This document shows positions 27,455-36,958 of a stretch of 64,000 nucleotides of DNA, one piece after another. Below the pieces are notes generated by a model. That model had not been told where the DNA came from, searched no databases, and was given only the letters and a program-made list of their open reading frames with translations. The stretch covers positions 1 through 64,000 of the forward strand of contig JAJFGN010000085.1 in NCBI GenBank assembly GCA_021776115.1. Reading direction: 5' to 3'. Every line of letters begins with the position of its first letter. Positions within the stretch are counted from its first letter, which is position 1. The translations under genes and the position numbers were made by a program. This stretch comes from Kiloniellaceae bacterium (GTDB lineage Bacteria; Pseudomonadota; Alphaproteobacteria; Kiloniellales; J153).

Positions 27455-28159
27455 TTATTTCACTTGATGTGTGAGCAAGCTGACGACCCCGCCCTTACCT
27501 TGACTAAAGGTCTCCAACGCCTTGCGGCCGCCGGCCGCGAAAACCGCGACCGCCGAAAGCAGGTCGCGCAGGTGTTGGGCGCTATTCGCATCGAAGGGAC
27601 AGTAAGCGCCGCCCGAAAGGCGCGCGATCTGTTGAAAGGCCGAGCGTGCCAGGGGTTCGTTGCCCTCGTGAAACATGAAGCAAGGCACGCCGAGCAGACC
27701 CAAGCGTCCCGCCAAGTGGCCTAGTTTGTCGACGTCCTCCTCCATGCAATCGCCGACGAAGACCAGGGCCGCGACCTTTTTGCGCTCGGTCTCGCGGATC
27801 GTATGTTGCAGGACCTTCGCGATCTGTGTCTGTCCGGCCAGGCAAAAAACCCCGGTCATGCGGCGCAGGAGGTCCTTGGAGGTACTGACCCAGGGGCTCG
27901 CCTTGCATTCGCCGAAACCACGGTAATAGACGAGCTGTATCTCCAGTCCCCCAAGCGCCGCCGTTTCCGCGAACATCTCGGCCTGAATATGGCTGGCGCG
28001 GTCCCAGGTCGGCTCCCGGCTGGCCGTCGCGTCCATGGCGAAGACCAAACGGCCCCGGCCCTCATCCGCCGGCACGGCCTGCGCCTGCGCGACCTTGCGT
28101 AAAAAGTCGTCGACCGCGCTTTGGCTCGGCGTCCCGGGCAGCTTCTTGTCACCGGTCAT
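27455..28159 (-). CDS. VWA-like domain protein
   Basis: A 234-residue cytoplasmic protein with a von Willebrand-A-like fold: FAMDATASREPTWD supplies a DxTxS MIDAS, followed by VYYRGFGECKASPW and ALVFVGDCMEED. ATG at 28159 (MTGDKKLPGTPSQ) is preferred; the ORF-track start is a TTG two codons earlier. Close relatives in alphaproteobacteria are described only as VWA domain proteins. It sits between mipZ and the DnaJ-domain gene. Confidence 0.8.
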   Translation of the reverse strand: MTGDKKLPGTPSQSAVDDFLRKVAQAQAVPADEGRGRLVFAMDATASREPTWDRASHIQAEMFAETAALGGLEIQLVYYRGFGECKASPWVSTSKDLLRRMTGVFCLAGQTQIAKVLQHTIRETERKKVAALVFVGDCMEEDVDKLGHLAGRLGLLGVPCFMFHEGNEPLARSAFQQIARLSGGAYCPFDANSAQHLRDLLSAVAVFAAGGRKALETFSQGKGGVVSLLTHQVK

Positions 28160-28225
28160 ATGCAACTATATCGCCTGGAATGGGCCCAAAACAAAAAGTC
28201 CTACCCGTTAAAATGGGAATCTCCT

Positions 28226-29155
28226 CTAGCCGGTTCCAGGGCCAGGGGCCCCGGTGAGGCCGGGCCCCCTGGTCTCGTCTGCCATTGATTTGCCCGGCCC
28301 GGCCTCACCGTCGTTGTCGGGGAGATAGCCAGGTAAGCGGAGGGTTCGCAACAAATCGCGCACCTCCTGCCGGGCCGCAACATGACTGAGACTAAGGCGG
28401 AACCCAGGCGATTCGTCGCGTAGATCCAGAAGGGTAAGGCCTTTGGGAAACAATTCGCGAAAGATAACCCGTTCGCCGAAACCCGGCGCGATTCGGAACC
28501 GGATCCGCTCCGCCAAGAGATTGAGCAGCGCCGCGACCTCGCGCTTATTGCGGGCGTCGACATGGCCCAGCCGGTTCCGCATGACGATCCAGTCGATGGG
28601 TTTTAGCCCGGCCTTGGCCCGGGTCTGCCGCTGCTCCCAGACCATCTGGCTGTAGGTGCTCGGCCCCAAGACGGCGCGGCCCTTGATGTCGACCCGCGCC
28701 AGGACATCCAGATCCAGAAAGCTGTCGTTCAGCGGCGTGATCAGGGTATCGGCACTGGCGTGGCCGATCCGCGAGAGATAGTTGTCGCTGCCCGGCGTGT
28801 CGATGACAACATAGTCGCAGCCGGCCAGATCCCGCAGCGCGGCGTCCAAGGCCTCGCGATCCTCGGTCTGAGCTTCGGGCCGCGCATCAGCGGTCGAGCC
28901 GTAAACACGATGCAGCGCCGGAATCTCCAACTTGCTGCCGCTCGACTCGGCGTGAGCGCGCCGGTTCTCTATTTGGCGCGACAAGGTACCTTGGCGCGCA
29001 TCGAGATCGATGCAGCCAACGCTCAAGCCCCGTTTTAATAGCGAGACGGTCACATGCATGGCCGTGGTCGATTTGCCGGAGCCGCCCTTCTCGTTGCCTA
29101 GAACAACGATGTGTGGGCGCCCGTCGCCCGTCGGCGCGGCGGCGGACCAGTTCAT
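28226..29155 (-). CDS. mipZ: Division plane positioning ATPase MipZ
   Basis: A 309-residue ParA/MinD-superfamily ATPase with deviant Walker A KGGSGKST (23-30), DLDARQGTLSRQIENR and VVIDTPGSDNYLSR, matching MipZ. MipZ forms a gradient from the ParB-bound origin and inhibits FtsZ near the poles, placing the ring at midcell. The ATG at 29155 overlaps the TGA of the molybdopterin oxidoreductase (ATGA). The last about 25 residues form a Gly/Pro-rich extension. The ORF-track start lies inside the upstream gene. Confidence 0.9.
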   Translation of the reverse strand: MNWSAAAPTGDGRPHIVVLGNEKGGSGKSTTAMHVTVSLLKRGLSVGCIDLDARQGTLSRQIENRRAHAESSGSKLEIPALHRVYGSTADARPEAQTEDREALDAALRDLAGCDYVVIDTPGSDNYLSRIGHASADTLITPLNDSFLDLDVLARVDIKGRAVLGPSTYSQMVWEQRQTRAKAGLKPIDWIVMRNRLGHVDARNKREVAALLNLLAERIRFRIAPGFGERVIFRELFPKGLTLLDLRDESPGFRLSLSHVAARQEVRDLLRTLRLPGYLPDNDGEAGPGKSMADETRGPGLTGAPGPGTG

Positions 29156-31230
29156 GCCGGCCGAATCCAAATTGCGGTGTCGTGAAACACGGCGCCGCCA
29201 TTGGGCGGCCCGGCATCGGCGCTGACCAAGGTGTTGATGCCCAGGCCTTCCTCGAAGTCGGCGTTCGGCCAAATGCTCTCGACCACCACGACATCGGATT
29301 GAAGGCCGTCGAAGGGGCGAACGTGCAAGACGACGGAGCCCAAGCGGTTACCGAGCCGCGCCCGGTCGCCTTCCTTCAGGCTCAAGCGGGTGCAAGCCTC
29401 CGGGTGGATCAGGACCGTGGGCCGGGCTTCGCGTTTGCGGCTGCCCGGGGTCTCGGTGAAGCTGGTATTGAGGAACGTTCGCGCCGGCGCGGCAACCAAC
29501 CGAAACGGGTGGTCGCCATCGGCCGCGTCGATGATCGGGGCATGGCCGGGCAGGCGCGGCATCGGCGCCGCGTCCGGACCAACCTCGGCCCAATTGGGCT
29601 TGAAGTGGAAGCGTTTGTCCGCGTGCCCGAAGCCGTCCAGAAAATGCATGGTCTCGAACGGCAGCACACAATCCAGCCAGCGCCGGTCGGCCATGCTCTG
29701 CGCATCCGGCAGGCCCGAGGCCTCCAGGGTCGCGTCGATGATCTGCCATTCGCTCATGCCAAAGCCGGGATGCTCGGCGCCCAGGCGCTTAGCGAGATCG
29801 CAAATCACCGCGTGATTGGTCCGGCAGTCGGCATAGGGCTCGATCACCTTGCGCGCGACCTGAAGATGGGTGTGTCCGCTGGCGGTGTAGATGTCGTCGT
29901 GCTCCAAAAAAGTGGTCGCCGGAATCACGATGTCGGCCATGGCGGCGGTATCGGTCATGAATTGCTCGTGGACGCAAACGAATAGGTCGTCGCGCCGGAA
30001 ACCCTCGCGCACCTTGGTCGTTTCCGGACACACCACCATGGGATTGGTGTTCTGGATGAATAGCGCCGTGACCGGCGGCCCCGCCCCCAGATCGCGCGGG
30101 TCGCCGGTCAGGACCGGCCCAATCCGCGATTGGTCGAGGACGCGCACCGATTTGTCGAGCCGGTCCAATCCCTGGATCAGGGTCCGGTCCAAGGGATAGA
30201 TCGTGCTGCTGGCGTAGAGCGCGCCGCCACCCTCGTGCTGCCAAGCGCCGGTGATGGTCGGCAAGCAGGTCACCGCATGCAGGTTCGACGACCCGTTACG
30301 CGAACGCGCGAAGCCATAGCCGACGCGGATGAAGCTGCGTTGGGTGCGGCCATAGAGCCGGGCGAAATCCACGATTTCTTGGGGCTGGAGGCCCGTGATC
30401 CCGGCCGCCCATTCGGGCGTGCGGGCGGCGTAGTGCGCCTCCAGCTCCGCATCCCAATCGCTGCTGCGGGCCAGGTAGTCGCGATCGGCGAAACCCTCCG
30501 CCAGGAGAACGTGACCGACAGCGGCGGCCAGCGCCCCATCGGTGCCCGGCTTGACCATCAGATGCACGTCGGCCTGCGCCGCCGTGCCGGTGCGGTAAGG
30601 GTCGACCACCACCAGCTTGGCGCCGCGATCCTTTCGCGCCTTGGCGATATGGGTCATGACATTGACCTGGGTCGAGACCGGGTTCCCGCCCCAGACCACG
30701 ATCAGATCGGATTTCGCGATCTCGCGCGAATCGATGCCGCGCCGCACGCCGACCCCCGCTTGCCAGCCCGAATCGGCCAAGACGACGCAGATCGTGGAAT
30801 GCTGGCGCGAGTATCCTTTGACATGGCGCAGCCGCTCGATCCCGTCGCGCTGCACCAGCCCCATGGTCCCGGCATAGAAATAGGGCCAAACCGCTTCCGC
30901 CCCGTGCCGTTGCTCGGCCTGAAGCAGCCCCTCGGCGGTCGCGTCCAGGGCTTCGTCCCAGGAAATCGGCGTGAAGGCGGAGATTCCTGCGCCCTTGTCA
31001 CCGGTTCGCTTCAGCGGCGTGGTCAGGCGGTCCGGGTGGTGGACCCGCTCGGCATAGCGCGCGACCTTGGCGCAGATGACCCCGGCGGTATAGCTGTTGT
31101 CCCGAGCGCCCCGGACCTTGCCGATTCGCGTGTCCGAGAGCCGCTCGACCTCCAACGCGCAGGTCGAAGGACAGTCGTGCGGGCACACCGAGTGCAGGTA
31201 TTCGGGGGTATTCGAGGCGTCGAGCGGCAT
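29152..31230 (-). CDS. Molybdopterin-dependent oxidoreductase (formate dehydrogenase/DMSO reductase family)
   Basis: A 692-residue molybdopterin enzyme. The N-terminal 4Fe-4S motif C16-x3-C20-x3-C24-x28-C53 is complete, followed by the molybdopterin domains (VWGGNPVSTQVNVM, PGTDGALAAA, IQNTNPMVVCPE, VIPATTFLEHDD) and the C-terminal dinucleotide-binding domain (LIHPEACTRLSLKEGDRARL). No Tat signal is seen, so a cytoplasmic location is likely. The substrate is unknown. ATG at 31230 (MPLDASNTPEYLHSVCPHDC). Its stop overlaps the mipZ start. Confidence 0.88.
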   Translation of the reverse strand: MPLDASNTPEYLHSVCPHDCPSTCALEVERLSDTRIGKVRGARDNSYTAGVICAKVARYAERVHHPDRLTTPLKRTGDKGAGISAFTPISWDEALDATAEGLLQAEQRHGAEAVWPYFYAGTMGLVQRDGIERLRHVKGYSRQHSTICVVLADSGWQAGVGVRRGIDSREIAKSDLIVVWGGNPVSTQVNVMTHIAKARKDRGAKLVVVDPYRTGTAAQADVHLMVKPGTDGALAAAVGHVLLAEGFADRDYLARSSDWDAELEAHYAARTPEWAAGITGLQPQEIVDFARLYGRTQRSFIRVGYGFARSRNGSSNLHAVTCLPTITGAWQHEGGGALYASSTIYPLDRTLIQGLDRLDKSVRVLDQSRIGPVLTGDPRDLGAGPPVTALFIQNTNPMVVCPETTKVREGFRRDDLFVCVHEQFMTDTAAMADIVIPATTFLEHDDIYTASGHTHLQVARKVIEPYADCRTNHAVICDLAKRLGAEHPGFGMSEWQIIDATLEASGLPDAQSMADRRWLDCVLPFETMHFLDGFGHADKRFHFKPNWAEVGPDAAPMPRLPGHAPIIDAADGDHPFRLVAAPARTFLNTSFTETPGSRKREARPTVLIHPEACTRLSLKEGDRARLGNRLGSVVLHVRPFDGLQSDVVVVESIWPNADFEEGLGINTLVSADAGPPNGGAVFHDTAIWIRPA

Positions 31231-31355
31231 GGCGGTTGGGCGATTCGGGCTGTGGCAGACTTGGGGCAATCTAGCGTCCCGGCGGTGGGGCATCAATCAG
31301 TGTGGCGGGATCGGCGCAAAGACGGGGTTAACGCCCTTCGGACGGCGCGCGGCAA

Positions 31356-31513
31356 TTCCCTGTTATTCCCTGAGAACAGGGAAAAAATAGTTCGTGCGCA
31401 GCCGGTCTTAGGGCGGCTGAATGGGATCACGGATCTGACTCCCTGCTGCATCGTCGTTCGATTTCGAGATTGGCACACGCCCCAGCCAGCGCAACGAAAA
31501 GGCTGTGGATATC
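31356..31513 (-). repeat. Dispersed repeat element, copy B
   Basis: Reverse-oriented, diverged copy of the element at 7090-7262. The 28 bases at 31356-31383 are the exact reverse complement of 7235-7262, and the other end carries GGCTGTGGATAT. The 468-base gap between the molybdopterin and DUF2927 genes holds this copy and the palindrome that follows; no gene is seen. Confidence 0.75.
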
Positions 31514-31546
31514 GCGCCCGTGGCGGCGTGGGAAACCAAGTTAGAT

Positions 31547-31624
31547 CACCACGAAGACTCGAAAACACGAAGGTTTATTTAACCTCATGAATATGAGCCT
31601 TCGTGTCTTCGAGTCTTCGTGGTG
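31547..31624. repeat. Long palindrome, CACCACGAAGAC family
   Basis: Arms of 27 bases, CACCACGAAGACTCGAAAAC... and its complement ending TTCGAGTCTTCGTGGTG, with one mismatch and a loop of about 24 bases. A related palindrome lies at 58731-58866. As RNA either strand forms a very stable stem, so it may act as a bidirectional terminator. Confidence 0.75.
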
Positions 31625-31698
31625 AAACGTCCTTGGACATGCCCGGACGAGTGCCGGAACCGCATTCGGCGGCATACACGTCGGCATTCCGCCCTAGG

Positions 31699-32865
31699 CT
31701 AAGAAACACCGCGAATTTCCACGCTTTGCAGGAGCTTATCGACGGTCTTCATATCCATAGGAGCGCCGGGATTGGCGCAGAGGTACCCGAGCAGTAGATC
31801 CGTGCTCCCGCTCTTATTCGGGCGGCTTGCCAAGCGTTGGCGGAATCCGAGGCATTCGACGTTATCGAATCGAAATTCGATTGTATCCAATAGTCCGTGC
31901 CGCCCCTTGCGCTTACCCTGTTCGCCGAATTTAAGGGACTTCGTCTGCAACCAACCGACCTGCGAAACATTTTCCTGAAGCGAGGGCAGGTTGTCGATGA
32001 AATATCCCGGTTCGGTGGTTTGCAGGTAGACCACAGCGGCCGGATGGAACATGGCCGGCCCGCTCCAATAGGCGAAGTCAATGGTCACATGCCTTGAGGG
32101 GCGCCTGGCCCGCAAATAACGCGAGACATAGCCTTTGTCGGCGTTCCGCAGAACCTGGATACGCGACGCCGTCGGCGAGACCGCGGCCCAATGTTTGCCG
32201 AAATCGCCGGTGGCTTTGGACGTCAGCTCGCGCAAGGTCGCTGCCGCCTCATGAAGCGCAGCTCCCGGACGCAGCCGGGGATCGTAAAGAATCGAAAGCG
32301 CTAGCTCGTCGGCGGCGGTCGGACGCGTATTGCCATGAACCGCGCTGAGAACGGATTCCGCGGCCGTTGAATGAAACCGGAGCCCAAAGGCGTGATACAG
32401 CTCGTGCGCGAGACAGCGCTCGACTCTTGCCGCCTCGGTGATACCGATGCGTATTTTCACGCGCTGAATGTAGCCGCCGCTATCCTCGAACTTGGCGAAA
32501 CACGGTGCCGATTCGCCATTGATTCGATAGGTATCCTTGGCCGACAAAACGATGGGCACGTTGGCCTCACCCGGCTCATCGACGAGGCTCGCCTGCAAGC
32601 CGGAAAGTCTTGTGAAATCCGCCAAATAACCGGCAACCTGGTCGCGGTAACGGTCGGCGTCCGGGCCCTCGATAGACACCCGGAGGGGACGGTTCCAACG
32701 AATCAGCTCCCGCTTCACAACAACGTTTTTGTCGTTCGGACCGCCGAAGTAGACTTCCTCGGTAAAAATCAGCATCTGATCGGAATCGGAGATCTGGCTC
32801 GTGCAAGCGCTTAGGCCCACCGAGGCCGCGATACCGAAAAAAGCGAAAATGACGGTCTTGTGCAT
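31699..32865 (-). CDS. DUF2927-family lipoprotein with HExxH motif
   Basis: A 388-residue putative lipoprotein: signal MHKTVIFAFFGIAASVGL and lipobox LSAC (Cys 21). The DUF2927 region begins near WNRPLRVSIEGPDADRY and carries CLAHELYHAFGLRF, an HExxH motif as in zincin metallopeptidases. The C-terminal 150 residues are unassigned. Zinc peptidase activity is inferred only from HELYH. The ATG at 32865 is chosen because it begins the lipoprotein signal. Divergent from the acyl-CoA synthetase gene. Confidence 0.8.
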   Translation of the reverse strand: MHKTVIFAFFGIAASVGLSACTSQISDSDQMLIFTEEVYFGGPNDKNVVVKRELIRWNRPLRVSIEGPDADRYRDQVAGYLADFTRLSGLQASLVDEPGEANVPIVLSAKDTYRINGESAPCFAKFEDSGGYIQRVKIRIGITEAARVERCLAHELYHAFGLRFHSTAAESVLSAVHGNTRPTAADELALSILYDPRLRPGAALHEAAATLRELTSKATGDFGKHWAAVSPTASRIQVLRNADKGYVSRYLRARRPSRHVTIDFAYWSGPAMFHPAAVVYLQTTEPGYFIDNLPSLQENVSQVGWLQTKSLKFGEQGKRKGRHGLLDTIEFRFDNVECLGFRQRLASRPNKSGSTDLLLGYLCANPGAPMDMKTVDKLLQSVEIRGVS

Positions 32866-33079
32866 TATTGTCGCCTTAGCTCCCGTCCACACCGAATAGC
32901 GGCGATAGCGAATTCCCCGGATGGGGCTGCCGCTCGTCCACTTCGCTGGCCGCAACCCAGGCAAGGATAGCGTCTCCCGCCGCTATTTGGCCAGACCTGG
33001 ACCGGAGCCCCACGAATACCTCCAGCAGAGCACAGCAAAGCGGTACCGCCCCTGCCCGGCATTCGTCTATGCTCCCTTC

Positions 33080-34732
33080 ATGCTCGAACACGGGACCAGT
33101 TATGAGGACGTGTGCGCCAGGTTCCGTTGGCGGGTGCCCGCGCGCTATAACATCGGGGTCGATATCTGCGACAAGTGGGCGGGCGAGCCGGAGCGTCTGG
33201 CGCTCATCTACAAGCGCCGGCCGGATGAGCCCGGACCGGAAGTCGAGCGTTATACTTTTCGCGATCTCTCGCGCCTGTCCAACAAGCTGGCGAACGCGCT
33301 GACGGCACACGGCGTCGCGCGCGGGGAGCGCATCGGCATCCTTTTGCCGCAGGCGCCGGAGACGGCGGTCGCTCATATCGCGGCCACCAAGCTGGGCGCG
33401 ATCGCGGTGCCGCTATTCACGCTGTTCGGGGCCGAGGCGCTGGAGTACCGCTTGAGCGACAGCGGCGCGGCAGCGCTGATCACCGATTCCGGCGGGCTGG
33501 CCAAGATCGCGGAGATCCGCGATCGCCTGCCCGCGCTCAAGCTGGTGCTGTGCACGGATGGTCCCAGTGGCGGCCCGGGTGCGGGCGCGCTCGGCTTCCA
33601 CGAGGAAGTGGGTAAGGCCCGCGACAGCTTCACGCCCGCCGACACGCTGGCCGACGATCCGGCGCTGATCATCTACACCTCGGGCACCACCGGGCCGCCC
33701 AAGGGCGCGCTGCACGGGCACCGGGTCCTGCTCGGCCACCTGCCGGGGGTTGAGTTCCCGCACGAGTTCTTTCCTCAACCCGGCGATCTGTTTTGGACCC
33801 CGGCGGACTGGGCCTGGATCGGCGGCTTGATCGATGTCCTGCTGCCGGCCTGGCACCACGGTGTGCCGGTGCTGGCGCACCGCTTCGCCAAATTCGATCC
33901 CGAAGACGCCTTCCGCTTGATGGCGGACTTCGGCGTGCGTAACGCTTTCATGCCGCCTACCGCGCTCAAGATGATGCGCGGGGTCGAAAACCCGCGCGCG
34001 CGTTGGACCACCGAGGTGCGCTCGATCGGCAGCGGCGGCGAAACCCTGGGCGAAGGATTGCTCGATTGGGGCCGCGAGACCTTCGGCCTGACCATCAACG
34101 AATTTTACGGCCAGACCGAATGCAATCTGGTGGTCGGGAACTGCGCCGGATTGATGCCGGTCAAGCCCGGCAGCATGGGCCGCGCCGTGCCCGGCCACGA
34201 GGTCGCCATCGTCGACGATGCGGGCGCCCCCCTGCCCGACGGCGCGCACGGCAATATCGCGGTCGCGCGGCCGGACCCGGTGATGTTCCTGAAGTACTGG
34301 AACAACCCCGAGGCCACGGAAGAGAAATTCGCGGGCGATTGGCTGCTGACCGGCGACACCGGCATCCGCGATCCAGAGGGTTATTTCCATTTCGTCGGGC
34401 GCGAGGACGACGTGATCACGAGCGGTGGCTACCGCATCGGCCCCGGCGAGGTCGAGGACTGCCTGTTGAAGCATCCCAGCGTCGCCATGGCCGCCGTAGT
34501 CGGCGTGCCCGACGCCTTGCGTACGGAACGGGTGAAAGCCTTCGTCGTCCTGCGCGAAGGCCTCGACGCCAGCGACACCCTGGCCCGCGAATTGCAAAAC
34601 CACGTCAAATCGCGCCTGGCCGCCCACGAGTATCCGCGCGAGGTCGCTTTCGTCGAAAGCCTGCCCATGACCGCGACCGGCAAGATCATCCGCCGCGCGT
34701 TGCGCCAGCGCGATGTGGCCACCCGCACCTGA
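33080..34732 (+). CDS. AMP-binding acyl-CoA synthetase
   Basis: A 550-residue adenylate-forming enzyme close to acetyl-/medium-chain acyl-CoA synthetases. Motifs: P-loop-like YTSGTTGPPKGALHGH, FYGQTECN (A5), TGDTG (A7), GREDDVITSGGYRIGPGEVE (A8) and the acylation Lys in MTATGKIIRRAL (A10). It activates a carboxylic acid to acyl-CoA. The ATG at 33080 gives a family-like N-terminus; the ORF-track start overlaps the divergent lipoprotein leader. The acid substrate is not evident. Confidence 0.9.
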   Translation: MLEHGTSYEDVCARFRWRVPARYNIGVDICDKWAGEPERLALIYKRRPDEPGPEVERYTFRDLSRLSNKLANALTAHGVARGERIGILLPQAPETAVAHIAATKLGAIAVPLFTLFGAEALEYRLSDSGAAALITDSGGLAKIAEIRDRLPALKLVLCTDGPSGGPGAGALGFHEEVGKARDSFTPADTLADDPALIIYTSGTTGPPKGALHGHRVLLGHLPGVEFPHEFFPQPGDLFWTPADWAWIGGLIDVLLPAWHHGVPVLAHRFAKFDPEDAFRLMADFGVRNAFMPPTALKMMRGVENPRARWTTEVRSIGSGGETLGEGLLDWGRETFGLTINEFYGQTECNLVVGNCAGLMPVKPGSMGRAVPGHEVAIVDDAGAPLPDGAHGNIAVARPDPVMFLKYWNNPEATEEKFAGDWLLTGDTGIRDPEGYFHFVGREDDVITSGGYRIGPGEVEDCLLKHPSVAMAAVVGVPDALRTERVKAFVVLREGLDASDTLARELQNHVKSRLAAHEYPREVAFVESLPMTATGKIIRRALRQRDVATRT

Positions 34733-34759
34733 GCCAAGGAAAGGCTGCGGTCCGGGGCG

Positions 34760-35242
34760 CTAATTCGTGGAATTCGTGGCGCCGATTTGACGGCGTCCGA
34801 TTTCGACCACGCTCCAGAACATCAAGATCTTGCCGGCGCCATCGCCAAGCGGCAGCAAAAGATTCCGGATGGTTTCGACAAATTCGTCCGGCCCCTCGTA
34901 CGGGAGGCGCGCGCACAGCGGCGTCTTGCGCTCGTAGGCCAGAGCGAAGAAGTCGAACATGCGGCTGGGTGGCGCCTGTGTCGGGATCTGCCTCACGGTC
35001 AGCCCGGTGTAGTTCGATTGGCTGATCTCATAGATCGCGGTGCCGATCAGTCGGTACCGGAAATCCAGCGGTTCTGTCAGCACCTCGACCAACTCGGAAG
35101 AACCCAAGATGGGGCGCGGCATTTCAACGGGATCAAGGTCCTGCGGGCGGGGGAAGCGACGGCCCGCGCCGCAAATTTTCCGCCAATGATCGTATGCCGC
35201 GACGAATGGCTTGCCCGAGAGCTCAATCTCGTCCACCTGCAT
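34760..35242 (-). CDS. PAS_5-type single-domain PAS protein
   Basis: A 160-residue protein of the alphaproteobacterial PAS_5 group: W...CGAGRRFPRPQDLDPVEMPRPILGSSELVEVL, then DFRYRLIGTAIYE, which is characteristic. No output domain is fused. Function unknown; perhaps it senses a small ligand for a partner protein. It is convergent with the acyl-CoA synthetase gene, with a gap of about 27 bases. Confidence 0.82.
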   Translation of the reverse strand: MQVDEIELSGKPFVAAYDHWRKICGAGRRFPRPQDLDPVEMPRPILGSSELVEVLTEPLDFRYRLIGTAIYEISQSNYTGLTVRQIPTQAPPSRMFDFFALAYERKTPLCARLPYEGPDEFVETIRNLLLPLGDGAGKILMFWSVVEIGRRQIGATNSTN

Positions 35243-35401
35243 CGCATTTCTCCCGGAACGCTACGCCCCTACGTCTTTATCGCGAATTAGTTGCATTTGC
35301 AACGCTTTATGCCTTCTCGCCCTGTTCGTTGCGCCTTCGCGTCGTGTGGACAAAGCGGTCCCAGACCGTCAGAGTTGTTCGGAAGGTATCGAGCACGACA
35401 G

Positions 35402-36343
35402 ATGAGGCCCGCCGTGGCCGACGCCATGCCAAGCGCCGCTCCCACGACCCAGTTCCCGCCCGGCGTCGCCTATGTCGACGGCCGTTATTGCGCCATGTCG
35501 GAGGCGAAAATCTCGGTGCTCGACTGGGGCTTCCTGCGCTCCGACGCGACCTATGACGTGGCCCATGTCTGGAAGGGCCGGTTTTTCCGCCTGGATAAGC
35601 ATATCGACCGCTTCTTGAACTCGGTGAAAAGCCTGCGCATGACCCTGCCGGTCGGGCGCAGCGAACTGCAAGATATCTTGACCGAATGCGTGCGCCGCGC
35701 CGGCCTGCGCGAGGCCTATGTCGAGATGGTGTGCACGCGCGGCTTCTCGCCAAGCTTCAGCCGCGACCCGCGCGATGCGGACAACACCTTTCTCGCCTTC
35801 GCGATTCCCTATTCCTCGGTCGCGAACGAGGCGCAGCGGGCGCGCGGGCTTGACATCGCGATCTCGCAGGTGCGCCGGATCCCACCGTCCTCGGTCGATC
35901 CAACGATCAAGAACTACCACTGGCTCGATCTGGTCGCCGGCCTGTTCGACGCTTACGACCGGGGCGCCGAGAACGTTGTTCTGACCGGCGACGACGGCGG
36001 CGTGACCGAAGGGCCGGGCTTCAACATCTTCGCCGCGCGCGGCGGCGAGGTCCTGACCCCCGACCGTGGCGTGCTCGAGGGGATCACACGCCAGACCGCG
36101 CTCGAGCTGTGCCGCGAGCTCGGCATTCCGGTGACCGCGGGGCCGCTTTCGGCGGCCGACCTGGCCCGCGCGGAGGAGGTTTTCATTACCTCGACCGCAG
36201 GCGGCATCATGCCGGTAACACGCATCGAGCAAAGGCCAATCGGCGATGGCCGGCCGGGGCCCCTGACAGCGCGTCTGAGCGCCCTCTACTGGGAAAAACA
36301 CGAGGACCCGGCCTGGTCCACGGCGGTCGATTACGACACTTGA
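35402..36343 (+). CDS. Class IV aminotransferase (D-amino-acid/branched-chain type)
   Basis: A 313-residue fold-IV PLP aminotransferase: ISVLDWGFLRSDATYDVAHVW at the N-terminus, PLP Lys 170 in DPTIKNYHWLDL, and GVLEGITRQTALELCRELGI with STAGGIMPV near the end. It resembles D-amino-acid, branched-chain and ADC-lyase enzymes, and I cannot separate these. ATG at 35402 or 35426 are both possible starts; upstream DNA has no coding character. Confidence 0.87.
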   Translation: MRPAVADAMPSAAPTTQFPPGVAYVDGRYCAMSEAKISVLDWGFLRSDATYDVAHVWKGRFFRLDKHIDRFLNSVKSLRMTLPVGRSELQDILTECVRRAGLREAYVEMVCTRGFSPSFSRDPRDADNTFLAFAIPYSSVANEAQRARGLDIAISQVRRIPPSSVDPTIKNYHWLDLVAGLFDAYDRGAENVVLTGDDGGVTEGPGFNIFAARGGEVLTPDRGVLEGITRQTALELCRELGIPVTAGPLSAADLARAEEVFITSTAGGIMPVTRIEQRPIGDGRPGPLTARLSALYWEKHEDPAWSTAVDYDT

Positions 36344-36615
36344 AAACAAGCGCCGGCGCTACCGAAAAAGCCGCGATTCCGGGGTCGAATCGGCGCCTGC
36401 AATTGCATGAAAATATTCTCTCAACCTATTGATTTAGCTTTATAATAATCTTCTGAGAAAAGCGAGAAACAATATCAGAACTTGAAAAGTCACTTGCAAC
36501 TTCCCATGACCTCCCTTAGTTTTATTCTAACTGGTTACACACGACCTTGGCGGTTCGCGCTGGTTTTTGCCTAGCCGAGTTACTCCCAAGACAAGTGGCA
36601 CTCCAGTCTACAAGT
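36344..36615 (+). promoter_or_regulatory. cspA upstream region with long probable leader
   Basis: About 270 bases, AT-richer than its surroundings. TATAAT at 36441-36446 is a possible -10 without a convincing -35, which would give a leader of about 200 bases, as is usual for cold-shock genes. ACAAGTGGC occurs twice at the downstream end. No gene is seen. Confidence 0.4.
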
Positions 36616-36636
36616 GGCGCCGCATGGTGCGGCGCC
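36616..36636 (+). promoter_or_regulatory. Perfect hairpin in the cspA leader
   Basis: GGCGCCGCA, TGG loop, TGCGGCGCC: a 9-base perfect stem 25 bases upstream of the cspA ATG and just before the Shine-Dalgarno GAAGGGAG. It could modulate transcript stability or translation; it does not itself sequester the ribosome site. Confidence 0.5.
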
Positions 36637-36661
36637 GGTGAGCCCCTCGAAGGGAGATACT

Positions 36662-36871
36662 ATGGCTACCGGAACTGTTAAGTGGTTTAACGCCGTCAAA
36701 GGCTACGGCTTTATTCAGCCGGACGACGGCAGCAAAGACGCCTTCGTCCACATTTCGGCGGTCGAGCGTGCCGGCCTGGATGGCCTGAACGAAGGCCAGA
36801 AGGTGGAATTCGAGCTGGTGACCGGCCGCAACGGAAAGACGGCCGCGGAGAACCTGCAGATCGTCGACTAA
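36662..36871 (+). CDS. cspA: Cold-shock protein
   Basis: A 69-residue cold-shock-domain protein, [23 protein letters not shown], with RNP1 (KGYGFIQP) and RNP2 (DAFVHIS) intact. It binds single-stranded RNA/DNA as an RNA chaperone. The start follows GAAGGGAGATACT; the ORF-track start would read through the leader hairpin. A strong intrinsic terminator lies about 90 bases downstream. Confidence 0.95.
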   Translation: MATGTVKWFNAVKGYGFIQPDDGSKDAFVHISAVERAGLDGLNEGQKVEFELVTGRNGKTAAENLQIVD

Positions 36872-36958
36872 AACCAAGGGTAAGTGTCGTCCGGGGGCCG
36901 GCTTCCGTCGCAAGACGCAACCGATCGAACGGGCCCGTCTACCAGGACGGGGAATTTG

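Noticed and set aside
30130-31590. 486-residue plus-strand ORF
   Set aside because: Antisense shadow of the molybdopterin oxidoreductase, extending into the dispersed repeat; no domain.
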